DNA from: Sphingomonas brevis
Lineage (GTDB): Bacteria > Pseudomonadota > Alphaproteobacteria > Sphingomonadales > Sphingomonadaceae
Direction: 5' to 3'
Assembly (NCBI RefSeq): GCF_023516505.1
Contig: NZ_JAMGBB010000001.1
Coordinates: forward strand, 2,046,001 to 2,110,000
DNA length: 64,000 bases
Shown here: positions 1 through 8,095 of the stretch, in pieces
Position numbering within the stretch: position 1 is the stretch's first letter
Layout of the letters: every line of letters begins with the position of its first letter
Notes under the pieces: model-generated
What the model saw: the letters and a program-made list of their open reading frames with translations, nothing else
Databases searched by the model: none
What the model was told of the DNA's origin: nothing
Translations under genes and position numbers: made by a program

Positions 1-552
1 TGCCGGCCGGTGGTAGCGGAGGATGCGCTCAATCTCGAAGAAGAGGTTTCCCTGCTTGATGTCATCGAAGCCGTGCTTCCGGCCAAGCGAGTTTTTCTTG
101 GACACCCCCGCCAGCGAAAAAGGCTGGCAAGGAAAGCCGGCAAGAAGAACATCATGTCCCGGGATCAGGGAAGGATCCGCACCGTAGGGAGCAATATCGC
201 CGACCATCATGTGGTCATCACCATCCGGAAAGTTTCGCGAATAGGTTTTTTGCGACCATCGGTCCCATTCGCTGGTAAAAACGCATTTTCCTCCGATCGC
301 CTCGAAGCCAAGCCGCAAGCCCCCGATACCCGCGAAAAGATCGATAAACCTGAAGTTCGCGCGCGGCTGGTGCCTCACGCGTCTGGACGCGAGGTCTTGG
401 AGTCGTTCGGTTACCAGCTTTGGCACCGGTATGTCGCCCTTGATGAAACGCTTGATATGTCGTTGCGAGTAGCCGAGCTCGGCAGCGGCTTCCTTCAGGC
501 TCAATCCGGATCTGCGAAGCTCCGCTTCAAACCCGCTGGTCATTCCATGCAT
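1..552 (-). CDS. DNA (cytosine-5)-methyltransferase, 5' part only (runs off left edge)
   Basis: Reading the minus strand gives 184 codons open to the window edge, so the 3' part is missing. The N-terminal ~55 residues look like a small helix-turn-helix (LSLKEAAAELGYSQRHIKRF). Then comes C5-methyltransferase motif I (FRFIDLFAGIGGLRLGF) for S-adenosylmethionine binding, and motif IV with the catalytic cysteine (LLAGFPCQPFSLAG). The enzyme would methylate cytosine at carbon 5 in a specific DNA site, alone or with a restriction partner that would lie further left. Start: ATG at 552, preceded in frame by a stop at 574-576; a second in-frame ATG lies at 543. Neither has a good Shine-Dalgarno sequence. 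The neighbouring tRNA-Gly suggests the edge of an acquired region, which is inference. The family assignment is firm; specificity is unknown. Confidence 0.9.
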   Translation of the reverse strand, partial: MHGMTSGFEAELRRSGLSLKEAAAELGYSQRHIKRFIKGDIPVPKLVTERLQDLASRRVRHQPRANFRFIDLFAGIGGLRLGFEAIGGKCVFTSEWDRWSQKTYSRNFPDGDDHMMVGDIAPYGADPSLIPGHDVLLAGFPCQPFSLAGVSKKNSLGRKHGFDDIKQGNLFFEIERILRYHRPA

Positions 553-889
553 GTTTTGTTTTATCCGGATTTTCTATCTGGGTCATTTATGGACACTCTG
601 TCGATTTCATTCCCAGGACGCAACCTAAATTGAGATGGATCGAAGTCCAGGCAAAGGTGGGCGACGACGAGATTGCTATCGGTCAAATCCACCAGGATTT
701 GGCGTGCTGCGAACGAAAATTTCAGCGAATGGCGGTGAAAGCGCTCTTAGCTCAGCTTCCCGGGCCGAGAAAGTAGCGATATCGGGGCTGTCGTTGAGTC
801 CAGCGCGGTTTCGAGCGAAGCGTGATTGCTTGGCGATTGCTGAGGCTCGACCGCGTAGTTGATCTACATGGCCAAGTATTTGAAAACTA
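553..889. other. Gene-free stretch between methyltransferase and tRNA-Gly
   Basis: About 340 bases without a convincing gene. A 75-codon open frame on the plus strand (635-862) has no ribosome-binding site and an arginine/serine-rich product of no recognisable family. The stretch is less GC-rich than the core genes nearby. It must contain the promoter of the leftward methyltransferase gene, but I could not identify it with confidence. Confidence 0.4.
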
Positions 890-964
890 TGGAGCGGGCG
901 AAGGGATTCGAACCCTCGACCCCAACCTTGGCAAGGTTGTGCTCTACCCCTGAGCTACGCCCGC
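890..964 (-). tRNA. tRNA-Gly (anticodon GCC)
   Basis: On the minus strand the acceptor stem is GCGGGCG (5' end at 964) pairing with CGCCCGC. The D-arm is GCTCAGGGGTAGAGC and the anticodon loop is TTGCCAA in a CAACC/GGTTG stem. The T-arm carries GGTTCGAATCC, and TCCA is encoded at the 3' end. All cloverleaf elements are present, so it should be a working glycine tRNA reading GGC/GGU. Its 3' end faces the methyltransferase side, as expected if an element had integrated into this tRNA gene. No repeated tRNA fragment is visible within the window. Confidence 0.95.
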
Positions 965-1128
965 TCTGGCGCTAAGCCGGAGGGCCGGCACGCTTCATGC
1001 GTGCTGCTCAACGGCTAGGGTGGAGCGGGCGCCTAGCATTGCCTCTTGGGTCACGCAACCCCAAAGCCGCGCCTTGCCGCGCTCCTCACCGAAGCCCATA
1101 TGCGAAGACCATCGACGAGGAGTATTCC

Positions 1129-2034
1129 GTGGCGACACTGGGCGTGACCGAGGACGAACGCACGGCGATCGAGCGCTTCCAGCGCCAGGTGATCGAACCG
1201 TCGATGTCGAGCCTGGTCATCCTCGACTTCTGGGCGGAGTGGTGCGGGCCCTGCAAGCAGCTCGGGCCGATCCTCGACAAGGTCGCGGCCGAATATGCGG
1301 ACAAGGGCGTGATCCTGGCCAAGATCGACGTGGACCAGGACAAGCTGATTGCCGCCCAGTTTCGAGTACAGTCGATTCCGACGGTCTATGCCCTATTCCA
1401 GGGCCAGCCGGTCGCCGATCTCACTAACTATCGTTCGGAAGGCCAGCTCAGGAAGGTCCTCGACCAGCTGCTGGCCCAGCTGCCGGTAAAGGGCGAAGCC
1501 CAAAACCTAGCGGACCAAGTCGAGCCGTTGATTGCCATGGCCGAGGAGATATTGGCAGACGGCGACCCGTCCCGCGCGGAGAATGTTTTCAGCCAGATAC
1601 GCGAGATGGACGCCGCAAACCCGGTCGTGCTTGGCGGCCTCGCGCGGGCGATGATCGCAGGCGGCAAAGCGGACGAGGCCCGGAGCCTGCTGGATTCGCT
1701 CGGCGATGAGCAAAGAAAGCATCCGGCGGTTTCGCGGGCTCTGGCCATGCTGGAAATTGCGGCGGCACCGGCGGCCGATGTGTCGGCCGAGGAGGCGCGA
1801 CTCGCCGCCAACCCCGATGACCATGAGGCCCGCTTCGCCATTGCCCAGGCGCGAATGGCGGCCGGCGATCGCGATGCCGCCGCCAATGCATTGCTGGATC
1901 TGATCTCGCGCGACCGGGATTGGAACGACGGAGCGGCCCGGGCCCGATTGCTCCAGATATTGGAGGCGGCCGGCCTCGAGGATCCCTGGGCCCGGGTGCA
2001 ACGTCGCCGGCTGTCGGCCCTGCTGTTCACATGA
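1129..2034 (+). CDS. cnoX: Thioredoxin-domain/TPR co-chaperone, CnoX (YbbN) family
   Basis: This is a 301-residue protein with an N-terminal thioredoxin fold and a TPR-like helical C-terminal half (~residues 125-300, Ala- and Glu-rich). Family members protect unfolded proteins from oxidation and pass them to GroEL or DnaK in the cytoplasm. The redox motif WCGPCK at residues 38-43 keeps both cysteines, unlike E. coli CnoX, as is usual in alphaproteobacteria. I chose GTG at 1129 because GAGGAG lies 6 bases upstream and the product then begins like its family; the frame is open further upstream to 997. The stop codon overlaps the start of the LON-domain gene, so the two are probably translationally coupled. 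Confidence 0.9.
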   Translation: MATLGVTEDERTAIERFQRQVIEPSMSSLVILDFWAEWCGPCKQLGPILDKVAAEYADKGVILAKIDVDQDKLIAAQFRVQSIPTVYALFQGQPVADLTNYRSEGQLRKVLDQLLAQLPVKGEAQNLADQVEPLIAMAEEILADGDPSRAENVFSQIREMDAANPVVLGGLARAMIAGGKADEARSLLDSLGDEQRKHPAVSRALAMLEIAAAPAADVSAEEARLAANPDDHEARFAIAQARMAAGDRDAAANALLDLISRDRDWNDGAARARLLQILEAAGLEDPWARVQRRRLSALLFT

Positions 2035-2681
2035 TGGGCGCCAATCCAGCTCGGATCCCCCTGTTCCCGCTGGCCGGTGCGATCCTGCTTCCGAGGGCGC
2101 AGCTTCCCCTCCACATTTTCGAGCCACGCTATCGCGAGATGGTCCGCGATGCCTTGGCGGGTGCGGGGCGGATTGGCATGATCCAGCCGCGGAACGGCTC
2201 ACTGGAGGGCGAGCTGATCGAGCCGGTCGAGCTGTTCCACACCGGCTGCCTGGGGGAAATCGTCGCCGCCGAGGAGCTGGATGATGGGCGATTCAACATT
2301 GTGCTGCATGGCTCAAGCCGCTTTCGCCTGATCGCCGAGCGGGACCTCGGTACCTCCTATCGCCAGGCCGATGTCGACCTCGCCGCATTCGACGATTCGG
2401 AGCCGCCGCCGCTCGGCCTTGCCCAGCGCGCCGAAGTCGAGCGAGAGGCGAGGCGGTTCGGCGACGCGCTCGGCCTGGCCGTCGATTGGAACGCGGTCGG
2501 CCAGCTCGACGATGAGATGCTGGTCAATGCGATTGCCCAGGTCGCGCCGTTCGACGTCGGCGCCAAACAGGCCCTTCTGGAAGAGCAGACGTTGGCCGGC
2601 CGAGCCGACCTGGTGGTGCAGTTGATGCAATTCCAGCGCCTCGCGCCGGGCGGCGCAGATGTCGGGCAGACGCTGCAGTAA
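2031..2681 (+). CDS. LON substrate-binding domain protein (no protease domain)
   Basis: This 216-residue protein consists of the LON N-terminal (PUA-like) domain only: it opens with IPLFPLAGAILLPRAQLPLHIFEPRYREM, written here in parts as IPLFPLAGAILLP and LPLHIFEPRYREM. The AAA+ and Ser-Lys protease parts of Lon are absent. Such stand-alone proteins are common in alphaproteobacteria and usually sit beside cnoX; their role is unproven, with substrate recognition for proteolysis or chaperoning as the usual guess. ATG at 2031 overlaps the cnoX stop (ATGATG, with a second possible ATG at 2034), which implies an operon. The next gene converges from the right 17 bases downstream. Confidence 0.88.
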   Translation: MMGANPARIPLFPLAGAILLPRAQLPLHIFEPRYREMVRDALAGAGRIGMIQPRNGSLEGELIEPVELFHTGCLGEIVAAEELDDGRFNIVLHGSSRFRLIAERDLGTSYRQADVDLAAFDDSEPPPLGLAQRAEVEREARRFGDALGLAVDWNAVGQLDDEMLVNAIAQVAPFDVGAKQALLEEQTLAGRADLVVQLMQFQRLAPGGADVGQTLQ

Positions 2682-2698
2682 GCCTCGGCATGGGCTTC

Positions 2699-3916
2699 CT
2701 AAATCTGCAGTCCCCGGAGCAGTAGCGGCAGGTCGCCGCTGGTGCCGCGCGCCTCGGCCATCAGCCGGTCCTTGACCGGCCCGATGCGGTTGATGAGGCC
2801 CATTCCAAATCGGCGAACCTTCGAGGCGGTCCTACCCGGAATGCCGTAGATCCGGGTCAGGCTGTCGGTTGCCAGGCTGACCATGAATGTGTCGAGCCCG
2901 CGCCAGCGTTGGTAGCGTGTCATCAGCTGCTCGTCGCCGAGATCGAGTCCCAGCCGCGCGCCCTCCACCAGAACCTGAGCCAGAGCTGCCGCGTCACGAT
3001 AGCCGAGGTTCACGCCCTGACCGGCGATGGGATGGATGCCGTGCGCCGCATCGCCGACCAGCGCCAGCCGGTGGTCGGTAATCCGCGCGGCATGGTGGAA
3101 GCCGAGCGGGTAGGTCGAGCGCGGTGCGAGCACGCTGACCTTGCCGAGGAAGCCACCCATCGCCGCTTCGGCTTCGGCCGCGAAATCGCCCTCGCTCAAT
3201 GACAGAAAGCCCGCTGCGTCCTCGGCCTTGACCGACCAGACGATTGCCGAACGGTGGCCGGCCTCATCGTCGGTCATCGGCAGTAGAGCGAACGGGCCGG
3301 AGGGGTAGAAAATCTCGTAGGCGACATTGTCGTGAGAGTGTTCGTGGCGGAGCGTCGAGACGATTGCGCTATGATCATATTTCCAGCGCGCGATGCGAAT
3401 ACCGGCCGCCTCGCGCATCGGCGAATTGCGCCCCTCTGCCGCAACCAGCAAGGGAGCGCCGACCATCCGGCCATCCTCCAGCCGGACGGTGACGCCATGA
3501 TCGCCGCGCTCGACATGAGCCGCCTTGGCCTTCCACATCAGCCAGATATTCTTGCCCGATCTCGCCCGTTCCAGCAGCGCGGTCCGCAAATGGCGGTTCT
3601 CGTTCATCCAACCCAGCGGTTCGTCATCGTCGCCGGGATCGAACGCCAGCCCCCCGGGCTCGAGCCCGTCAGCCACTTCGATCCGCCGGATCGGGCAGCC
3701 GGCGACCGGGAAGTGATCGCTGATGCCGATCGTGTCGAACATCCGTTTCGACGAGGAGCTTAGTGCGCTGGTCCGGCCGTCGAACGCGACCGTCTTGCGC
3801 GCGTCAGGATCGGCGGGATCGACGACGATCGAGCTTAGTCCGCTGGAGTCCAGCGCTGCTGCCAGCGCCAGCCCAACGAGCCCACCGCCCAAGATGATCA
3901 CATCCGCCCGGTCCAT
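2699..3916 (-). CDS. FAD-dependent UbiH/UbiF/Coq6-family hydroxylase
   Basis: This 405-residue flavoprotein monooxygenase has the N-terminal FAD dinucleotide motif ILGGGLVGLALAAAL (residues ~8-22). The GD motif ALVGDAAHGIHPIAGQGVNLG lies in the last third and contacts the ribityl chain and flavin. Family members hydroxylate the ubiquinone benzene ring at C5, C6 or C1 at the membrane, using NAD(P)H and oxygen. Which position this one modifies cannot be told from sequence alone, so no symbol is given. It is monocistronic, divergent from ftsK with about 100 bases between, and convergent with the LON-domain gene. Confidence 0.88.
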   Translation of the reverse strand: MDRADVIILGGGLVGLALAAALDSSGLSSIVVDPADPDARKTVAFDGRTSALSSSSKRMFDTIGISDHFPVAGCPIRRIEVADGLEPGGLAFDPGDDDEPLGWMNENRHLRTALLERARSGKNIWLMWKAKAAHVERGDHGVTVRLEDGRMVGAPLLVAAEGRNSPMREAAGIRIARWKYDHSAIVSTLRHEHSHDNVAYEIFYPSGPFALLPMTDDEAGHRSAIVWSVKAEDAAGFLSLSEGDFAAEAEAAMGGFLGKVSVLAPRSTYPLGFHHAARITDHRLALVGDAAHGIHPIAGQGVNLGYRDAAALAQVLVEGARLGLDLGDEQLMTRYQRWRGLDTFMVSLATDSLTRIYGIPGRTASKVRRFGMGLINRIGPVKDRLMAEARGTSGDLPLLLRGLQI

Positions 3917-4018
3917 CGGCCCTCACTAGTCATCGCAACTCGGTGAGGGAAGCCTTGCCCCGGAGTCCGGCGACAGGCACAATGGACGGCGACTGAAAAG
4001 CCGGGGGAAAGTGACGTC

Positions 4019-6355
4019 ATGGCGACGGCCGCGCAGCGAGCGCAGAAAAAGGATTTGGGTCCGCACTGGCGCGATACGCTGGCGGCCTCGATCCGTGGCT
4101 TCGTTCGCAAGACGGTCGGCGTGGCGTTGATCGGACTGTCAGTCGCGCTTGGCATCGCCATTGTCACTCATTCCAGCACCGATCCCAGCCTGACTACCGC
4201 CGCCGGCGGCCCCCCGGTCAATTGGCTGGGTTCGTTCGGCGCCTATGCCAGCGACGCGCTGCTGTTCCTATTCGGACCTGCCGCTGGCCTGTTCCTGCCG
4301 CTGGTTGCCCTGATCGGCCTCAGGATGGTGCGTGGAGTTGATACCGGACCGATGCGCAGGGCGTTGCTGGTCGCTGCACTCGGTGTTGCCTTGATCGGGA
4401 TCGCGCTGGGCCTTTATGCTGGCTCTGCCGTGTCGGGCTTGCCGGCCGGCTATGGCGGCGCACTTGGCCTGGCCGGCGCCTATGGCGTCGATTCAGCCGT
4501 GCGACTTGTCGGCAACCCGGAGGTCGAAGGGCCGGTTCGACTGGCACTGATGGCGATCCTCGCGCTGGGCGGCTTTGCGATTGGCTGGCTCGCGCTCGGC
4601 ATCCGTCCGGAAGAAAGGCAATGGGCGGCTGACCGATTCCGCCGCGACACCAGCATTGCTCCAAAGCCTCGCCGCAGCCGTGAAATCGCCGTTGACGATG
4701 AAGAGCGGGCCGCCTCTCCGCCGCGTTCCCGCCCAGCGGTTGCGGTGTCGGAGCCGGCGCGGGGCATTGCCCCGGCCGCGAAACCCAATCCGAAAAAGGG
4801 CAAGGGCGTGCTTCCCGGCCAGGCCAGCCTGGCGCTGGGAGATAATTACCAGCTGCCGGCACTCGACCTGCTGGCACCCCCGCCGGACAAGCCCAAGGGC
4901 AACATCGATCGGGCCGGACTCGAGCGAAACGCCCGCCTGCTCGAAAGCGTGCTTGAGGATTTCCATGTGCGCGGCGACATTGTCGAAGTCCGCCCTGGAC
5001 CGGTCGTCACCATGTACGAGCTGGAACCGGCCAGCGGAATCAAGGCCAGCCGGGTGATCCAGCTGGCCGACGATATCGCCCGCAACATGTCGGCGCTGTC
5101 GGCCCGTGTCGCGACCATTCCGGGCCGCAGCGTGATCGGCATCGAGCTGCCCAATGCCAAGCGCGAAACCGTATCGCTGAGCGAGCTCATCGGCAGCCAG
5201 GCATTCGAAGACCAGAACATGTCCCTGCCACTGATCCTGGGCAAGAATATCTCGGGTGACCCGGTGATTGCCGACATCGCGCCAATGCCTCACCTGCTTG
5301 TCGCCGGCACCACCGGATCGGGCAAGTCGGTCGGCCTCAACTGCATGATCCTGTCGTTGCTCTACCGGATGAGCCCGGACGAGTGCCGGATGATCATGAT
5401 CGACCCCAAGATGCTTGAGCTCAGCATCTACGACGACATTCCCCATCTGCTGGCACCGGTCGTGACGGAGCCCGGCAAGGCGATCCGCGCGCTCAAATGG
5501 ACCGTCGAGCAGATGGAGGAGCGCTACCGGATGATGGCCAGCCTCGGCGTCCGCCAGCTGGCCAGCTTCAACGCCAAGATCCGCGACGCCAAGGCCAAGG
5601 GTTCCAAGCTCGGGCGGCGGGTGCAGACCGGGTACGACGCCGACACCGGCCAGCCGCTCTATGAGACGGAAGAGCTGGAGTATGAGGCGCTTCCTCAAAT
5701 CGTTGTCGTGGTCGACGAGCTTGCCGATTTGATGATGACCGCCGGCAAGGAGGTAGAGTTCCTGATCCAGCGGCTGGCGCAAAAGGCCCGCGCCGCCGGC
5801 ATCCACCTGATCATGGCGACGCAGCGGCCGTCGGTTGACGTCATTACCGGCGTCATCAAGGCCAATCTGCCCACCCGCATCAGCTTCCAGGTCACCAGCA
5901 AGATCGACAGCCGCACCATCCTTGGCGAGCAGGGCGCCGAGCAGCTGCTTGGCAAGGGCGACATGCTCTACATGCCCGGCGGGAAGCAGATCATTCGCGT
6001 CCACGGCCCATTCGTCAGCGACGAGGAAGTGCGCGCGGTGGCCGATCATTGGCGCAAGCAAGCGGTGCCCGACTATATTCTGGCGGTCACCGAAGAGCCT
6101 GAAGACGGCGGCTATCTGTTCGACGGCCAGCCAGTCGGCGACGACGATCCCGAGACCCAGCTGTATCGCAAGGCGATCCAGATCGTCGCCGAGAGCCAAA
6201 AGGCCTCCACCAGCTACCTGCAGCGCCAGCTGAGGGTCGGCTATAACAGCGCCGCCCGGTTGATCGAGCGGATGGAGAAGGATGGGCTGGTCGGACAGCC
6301 GGATCACGTTGGTCGCCGCGAGGTGTTGATCGACACCGACGGGCACCCGATTTGA
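4019..6355 (+). CDS. ftsK: DNA translocase FtsK
   Basis: This 778-residue septal DNA pump moves chromosome ends, including dif, to the division plane and activates XerCD. Residues ~30-200 hold the four or five hydrophobic segments of the FtsK_4TM membrane anchor. A short linker, basic and proline-rich, follows (~205-280). The alpha/beta motor then shows Walker A GTTGSGKS at 430-437 and Walker B VVVVDELADLM with D566 and E567. The last ~65 residues form the winged-helix gamma domain (STSYLQRQLRVGYNSAARLIE), which reads KOPS DNA. The length matches short-linker alphaproteobacterial FtsK. The start is ATG at 4019, preceded by GGGGGAAAG. It is the first gene of a plus-strand run with lolA next. 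Confidence 0.96.
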   Translation: MATAAQRAQKKDLGPHWRDTLAASIRGFVRKTVGVALIGLSVALGIAIVTHSSTDPSLTTAAGGPPVNWLGSFGAYASDALLFLFGPAAGLFLPLVALIGLRMVRGVDTGPMRRALLVAALGVALIGIALGLYAGSAVSGLPAGYGGALGLAGAYGVDSAVRLVGNPEVEGPVRLALMAILALGGFAIGWLALGIRPEERQWAADRFRRDTSIAPKPRRSREIAVDDEERAASPPRSRPAVAVSEPARGIAPAAKPNPKKGKGVLPGQASLALGDNYQLPALDLLAPPPDKPKGNIDRAGLERNARLLESVLEDFHVRGDIVEVRPGPVVTMYELEPASGIKASRVIQLADDIARNMSALSARVATIPGRSVIGIELPNAKRETVSLSELIGSQAFEDQNMSLPLILGKNISGDPVIADIAPMPHLLVAGTTGSGKSVGLNCMILSLLYRMSPDECRMIMIDPKMLELSIYDDIPHLLAPVVTEPGKAIRALKWTVEQMEERYRMMASLGVRQLASFNAKIRDAKAKGSKLGRRVQTGYDADTGQPLYETEELEYEALPQIVVVVDELADLMMTAGKEVEFLIQRLAQKARAAGIHLIMATQRPSVDVITGVIKANLPTRISFQVTSKIDSRTILGEQGAEQLLGKGDMLYMPGGKQIIRVHGPFVSDEEVRAVADHWRKQAVPDYILAVTEEPEDGGYLFDGQPVGDDDPETQLYRKAIQIVAESQKASTSYLQRQLRVGYNSAARLIERMEKDGLVGQPDHVGRREVLIDTDGHPI

Positions 6356-6440
6356 ACCTTAACGCGGGGGAACTGGCAGGTTCACAGCGCATTCAATCCG
6401 GGAACGCCATAACGCTGGCCAAATTTTCGGGAGTTTTTTG

Positions 6441-7064
6441 ATGAATTTGATGAGCAATGCCGCGCGGGCCCTGATCCCGGTGGCAATTGTCGCGACACTG
6501 TCCGCGGCCGCGCCCGCCGCAACGACCGGCGACCTTCGGGCCGTCGAGACGAGCCTGGGCGCGACCCGGTCGATGACCGCCGACTTCCTTCAGACCGATG
6601 GCAAGGGCCGCCAGATCGCCGGCACGCTGAGCCTCAAGCGGCCGGGCAAGATCCGCTTTGCCTATGGCGGAGGGGTCAACGCCCTGCTCGTCGCCGACGG
6701 GACGACCCTCCACTATCTCGACTATGACGTCGCCCAGCACAGCAAATGGGCGATCGGCAAATCGCCGCTGGCGGTTCTGCTGGCGCCCAATCCGGATCTC
6801 GAGCGGATCGCGAGGCTGGTGCCGAGCAACAATAGCCAGGTCGTGGTGGTGCGGGCTCGCGACACGCGTCGTCCGGAATTTGGCACGCTGGTGCTGGCGT
6901 TCATTCGCAGCTCGGCCGCGCCCGGCGGACTGCGCCTTGAAGGCTGGACGGCAATCGACGCCCAGAACAAGAAGACCACCGTCAGATTGACTAACCAGCG
7001 CTACAATGTCGCGGTGCCGGACAGCGCCTTCGGCTTTACCGAGCCGAAGCGCAAAAAAGCGTAG
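6441..7064 (+). CDS. lolA: Outer-membrane lipoprotein carrier protein LolA
   Basis: This 207-residue periplasmic protein should ferry lipoproteins from LolCDE to the outer membrane. A signal peptide covers about residues 1-24 (ALIPVAIVATLSAAAPAAA-like hydrophobic core). The LolA signature follows: SMTADFLQTDGKGRQIAGTL, KRPGKIRFAYGGG and a C-terminal TTVRLTNQRYNVAVPDSAF. ATG at 6441 has GGGAG 7 bases upstream; a TTG one codon earlier is less likely. In alphaproteobacteria lolA typically follows ftsK, as here, with an 85-base gap. A strong terminator lies about 130 bases after the stop. Confidence 0.9.
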   Translation: MNLMSNAARALIPVAIVATLSAAAPAATTGDLRAVETSLGATRSMTADFLQTDGKGRQIAGTLSLKRPGKIRFAYGGGVNALLVADGTTLHYLDYDVAQHSKWAIGKSPLAVLLAPNPDLERIARLVPSNNSQVVVVRARDTRRPEFGTLVLAFIRSSAAPGGLRLEGWTAIDAQNKKTTVRLTNQRYNVAVPDSAFGFTEPKRKKA

Positions 7065-7112
7065 CAATCGAAAACGGTTAACCTTGGCGACAGCTTGGTG
7101 AGTATATACATT

Positions 7113-7228
7113 AGGTTAGATCGCCGCGTGCCGGGGTTTCCCCCTGTTACCCGGGTCAGCGACGATCACCTTGCGTGACGAACGCTTGGTCGGCCCTTGC
7201 TCCAAGCCCCCGGAGCAAGGGCCTTTTC
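7113..7228 (+). ncRNA. Candidate small RNA or structured 3' UTR of lolA
   Basis: Between lolA and xth lies a GC-rich stretch with no open frame of note. It contains a CCGGGG/CCCC/CCCGGG set able to fold, and it ends in a strong intrinsic terminator. A possible promoter precedes it: TTGGCG at 7084 and TATACA at 7105, with a short 15-base spacer. The start is therefore a guess. It could equally be the lolA 3' UTR. I do not recognise it as SRP RNA, 6S RNA or tmRNA. Confidence 0.3.
7192..7228 (+). terminator. Intrinsic terminator after lolA / small RNA
   Basis: A perfect 12-bp stem (GGCCCTTGCTCC at 7192-7203 with GGAGCAAGGGCC at 7212-7223) encloses an 8-base loop and is followed at once by TTTTC. 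This is a classic Rho-independent terminator for plus-strand transcription, and it isolates xth from lolA. Confidence 0.85.
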
Positions 7229-7251
7229 ATTTCAGTCCGGGGGACTGAAAT
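7229..7251. repeat. Short intergenic palindrome (GGGGGAC-type), copy 1
   Basis: Ten-base arms ATTTCAGTCC (7229-7238) and GGACTGAAAT (7242-7251) are separated by GGG. It lies directly after the terminator. The CAGTCC-GGG-GGACTG core resembles three other hairpins in the window (19954, 41137, 45607). It is a possible dispersed palindrome of the host genome. Confidence 0.6.
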
Positions 7252-7303
7252 TCGAAAAGGCCCTCCTTTTGCTTCCGGCGTAAAGTCGGCTACTCGCGCT
7301 TCC

Positions 7304-8095
7304 GTGACCACGCTCAAGATTGCTTCCTGGAACATCAATTCGGTTCGCGCCCGCGTGCCGATCGTCGAGCGGTTTCTCGACGAAGAGCAGCCGGACATCC
7401 TCTGCTTGCAGGAAACCAAGGCCCAGGATCATGTTTTCCCGGCCGAGCTGTTCCATTCGCGTGGCTATGTCCATCACGAGCTTAACGGCCAGAAGATGCA
7501 CCATGGCGTCGCCATTCTTTCGCGGGTCCAGCTGGGAGATGCCGGACGCCACGACTGGCAGGACAATGGCGAGGCGCGCCACGTCGGCGCCCGCCTTCCG
7601 GGCGGCATCCGGCTGGAGAATGTCTATATTCCGGCCGGCGGCGATACTCCCGACCGGACGGTCAATCCGAAGTTCGGCCAGAAGCTGGACTTCATCGAGC
7701 GCATGACTCGCTGGTCTGAAAAGTTGGCTGAGCCGACTTTAATCGTCGGGGATTTCAACATCGCGCCGTTGGAATGCGACGTGTGGAACCACAAGGCACT
7801 GCTCGATGTGGTCAGCCATACGCCGATCGAGGTAGAGGCGCTTGGCCGGCTGCAGGCGGCGCATGGCTGGGTCGATCTGGGCCGTGAGTTCATTCCTGCC
7901 CCAGAGCGCAATTTCACCTGGTGGAGCTATCGCGCGCAGGATTGGGCGGCGAGCGACCGCGGCCGCCGCCTCGACCATATGTGGGCATCGCCCGAGCTTG
8001 CGCCGCAGGCAGTCGCGCATCGGGTGCTGGAGCCCTGCCGTGGCTGGCAGCGGCCATCCGACCATGTGCCGTTGATCCTCGAGCTGGCGGTGTGA
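7304..8095 (+). CDS. xth: Exodeoxyribonuclease III
   Basis: This 263-residue enzyme of the exonuclease-endonuclease-phosphatase family acts as an AP endonuclease and 3'-5' exonuclease in base-excision repair. Family motifs visible: KIASWNINSVRAR near the N-terminus, CLQETKAQD with the metal-binding Glu, GDFNIAPLECDVW, and SDHVPLIL at the C-terminus. GTG at 7304 was chosen because the product then starts MTTLKIASWN as in homologues; the open frame extends upstream to 7175 through the palindrome, which is unlikely to be coding. Its stop overlaps the GTG start of ribA, so the two are coupled. Confidence 0.93.
   Translation: MTTLKIASWNINSVRARVPIVERFLDEEQPDILCLQETKAQDHVFPAELFHSRGYVHHELNGQKMHHGVAILSRVQLGDAGRHDWQDNGEARHVGARLPGGIRLENVYIPAGGDTPDRTVNPKFGQKLDFIERMTRWSEKLAEPTLIVGDFNIAPLECDVWNHKALLDVVSHTPIEVEALGRLQAAHGWVDLGREFIPAPERNFTWWSYRAQDWAASDRGRRLDHMWASPELAPQAVAHRVLEPCRGWQRPSDHVPLILELAV

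Noticed and set aside
10-633. Plus-strand open frame of 207 codons at the left edge
   Set aside because: The opposite strand encodes clear C5-methyltransferase motifs (FAGIGG and PCQP); the plus frame has no family features.
635-862. 75-codon plus-strand frame
   Set aside because: No ribosome-binding site, no recognisable product, composition typical of chance frames.
4493-6346. 617-codon minus-strand frame inside ftsK
   Set aside because: Mirror of the ftsK reading frame in GC-rich DNA; His/Asp/Arg/Leu-rich product without domains.
7192-7228. Possible 6S, SRP or tmRNA gene between lolA and xth
   Set aside because: None of the conserved sequence elements of those RNAs is present; kept only as an unnamed candidate RNA.
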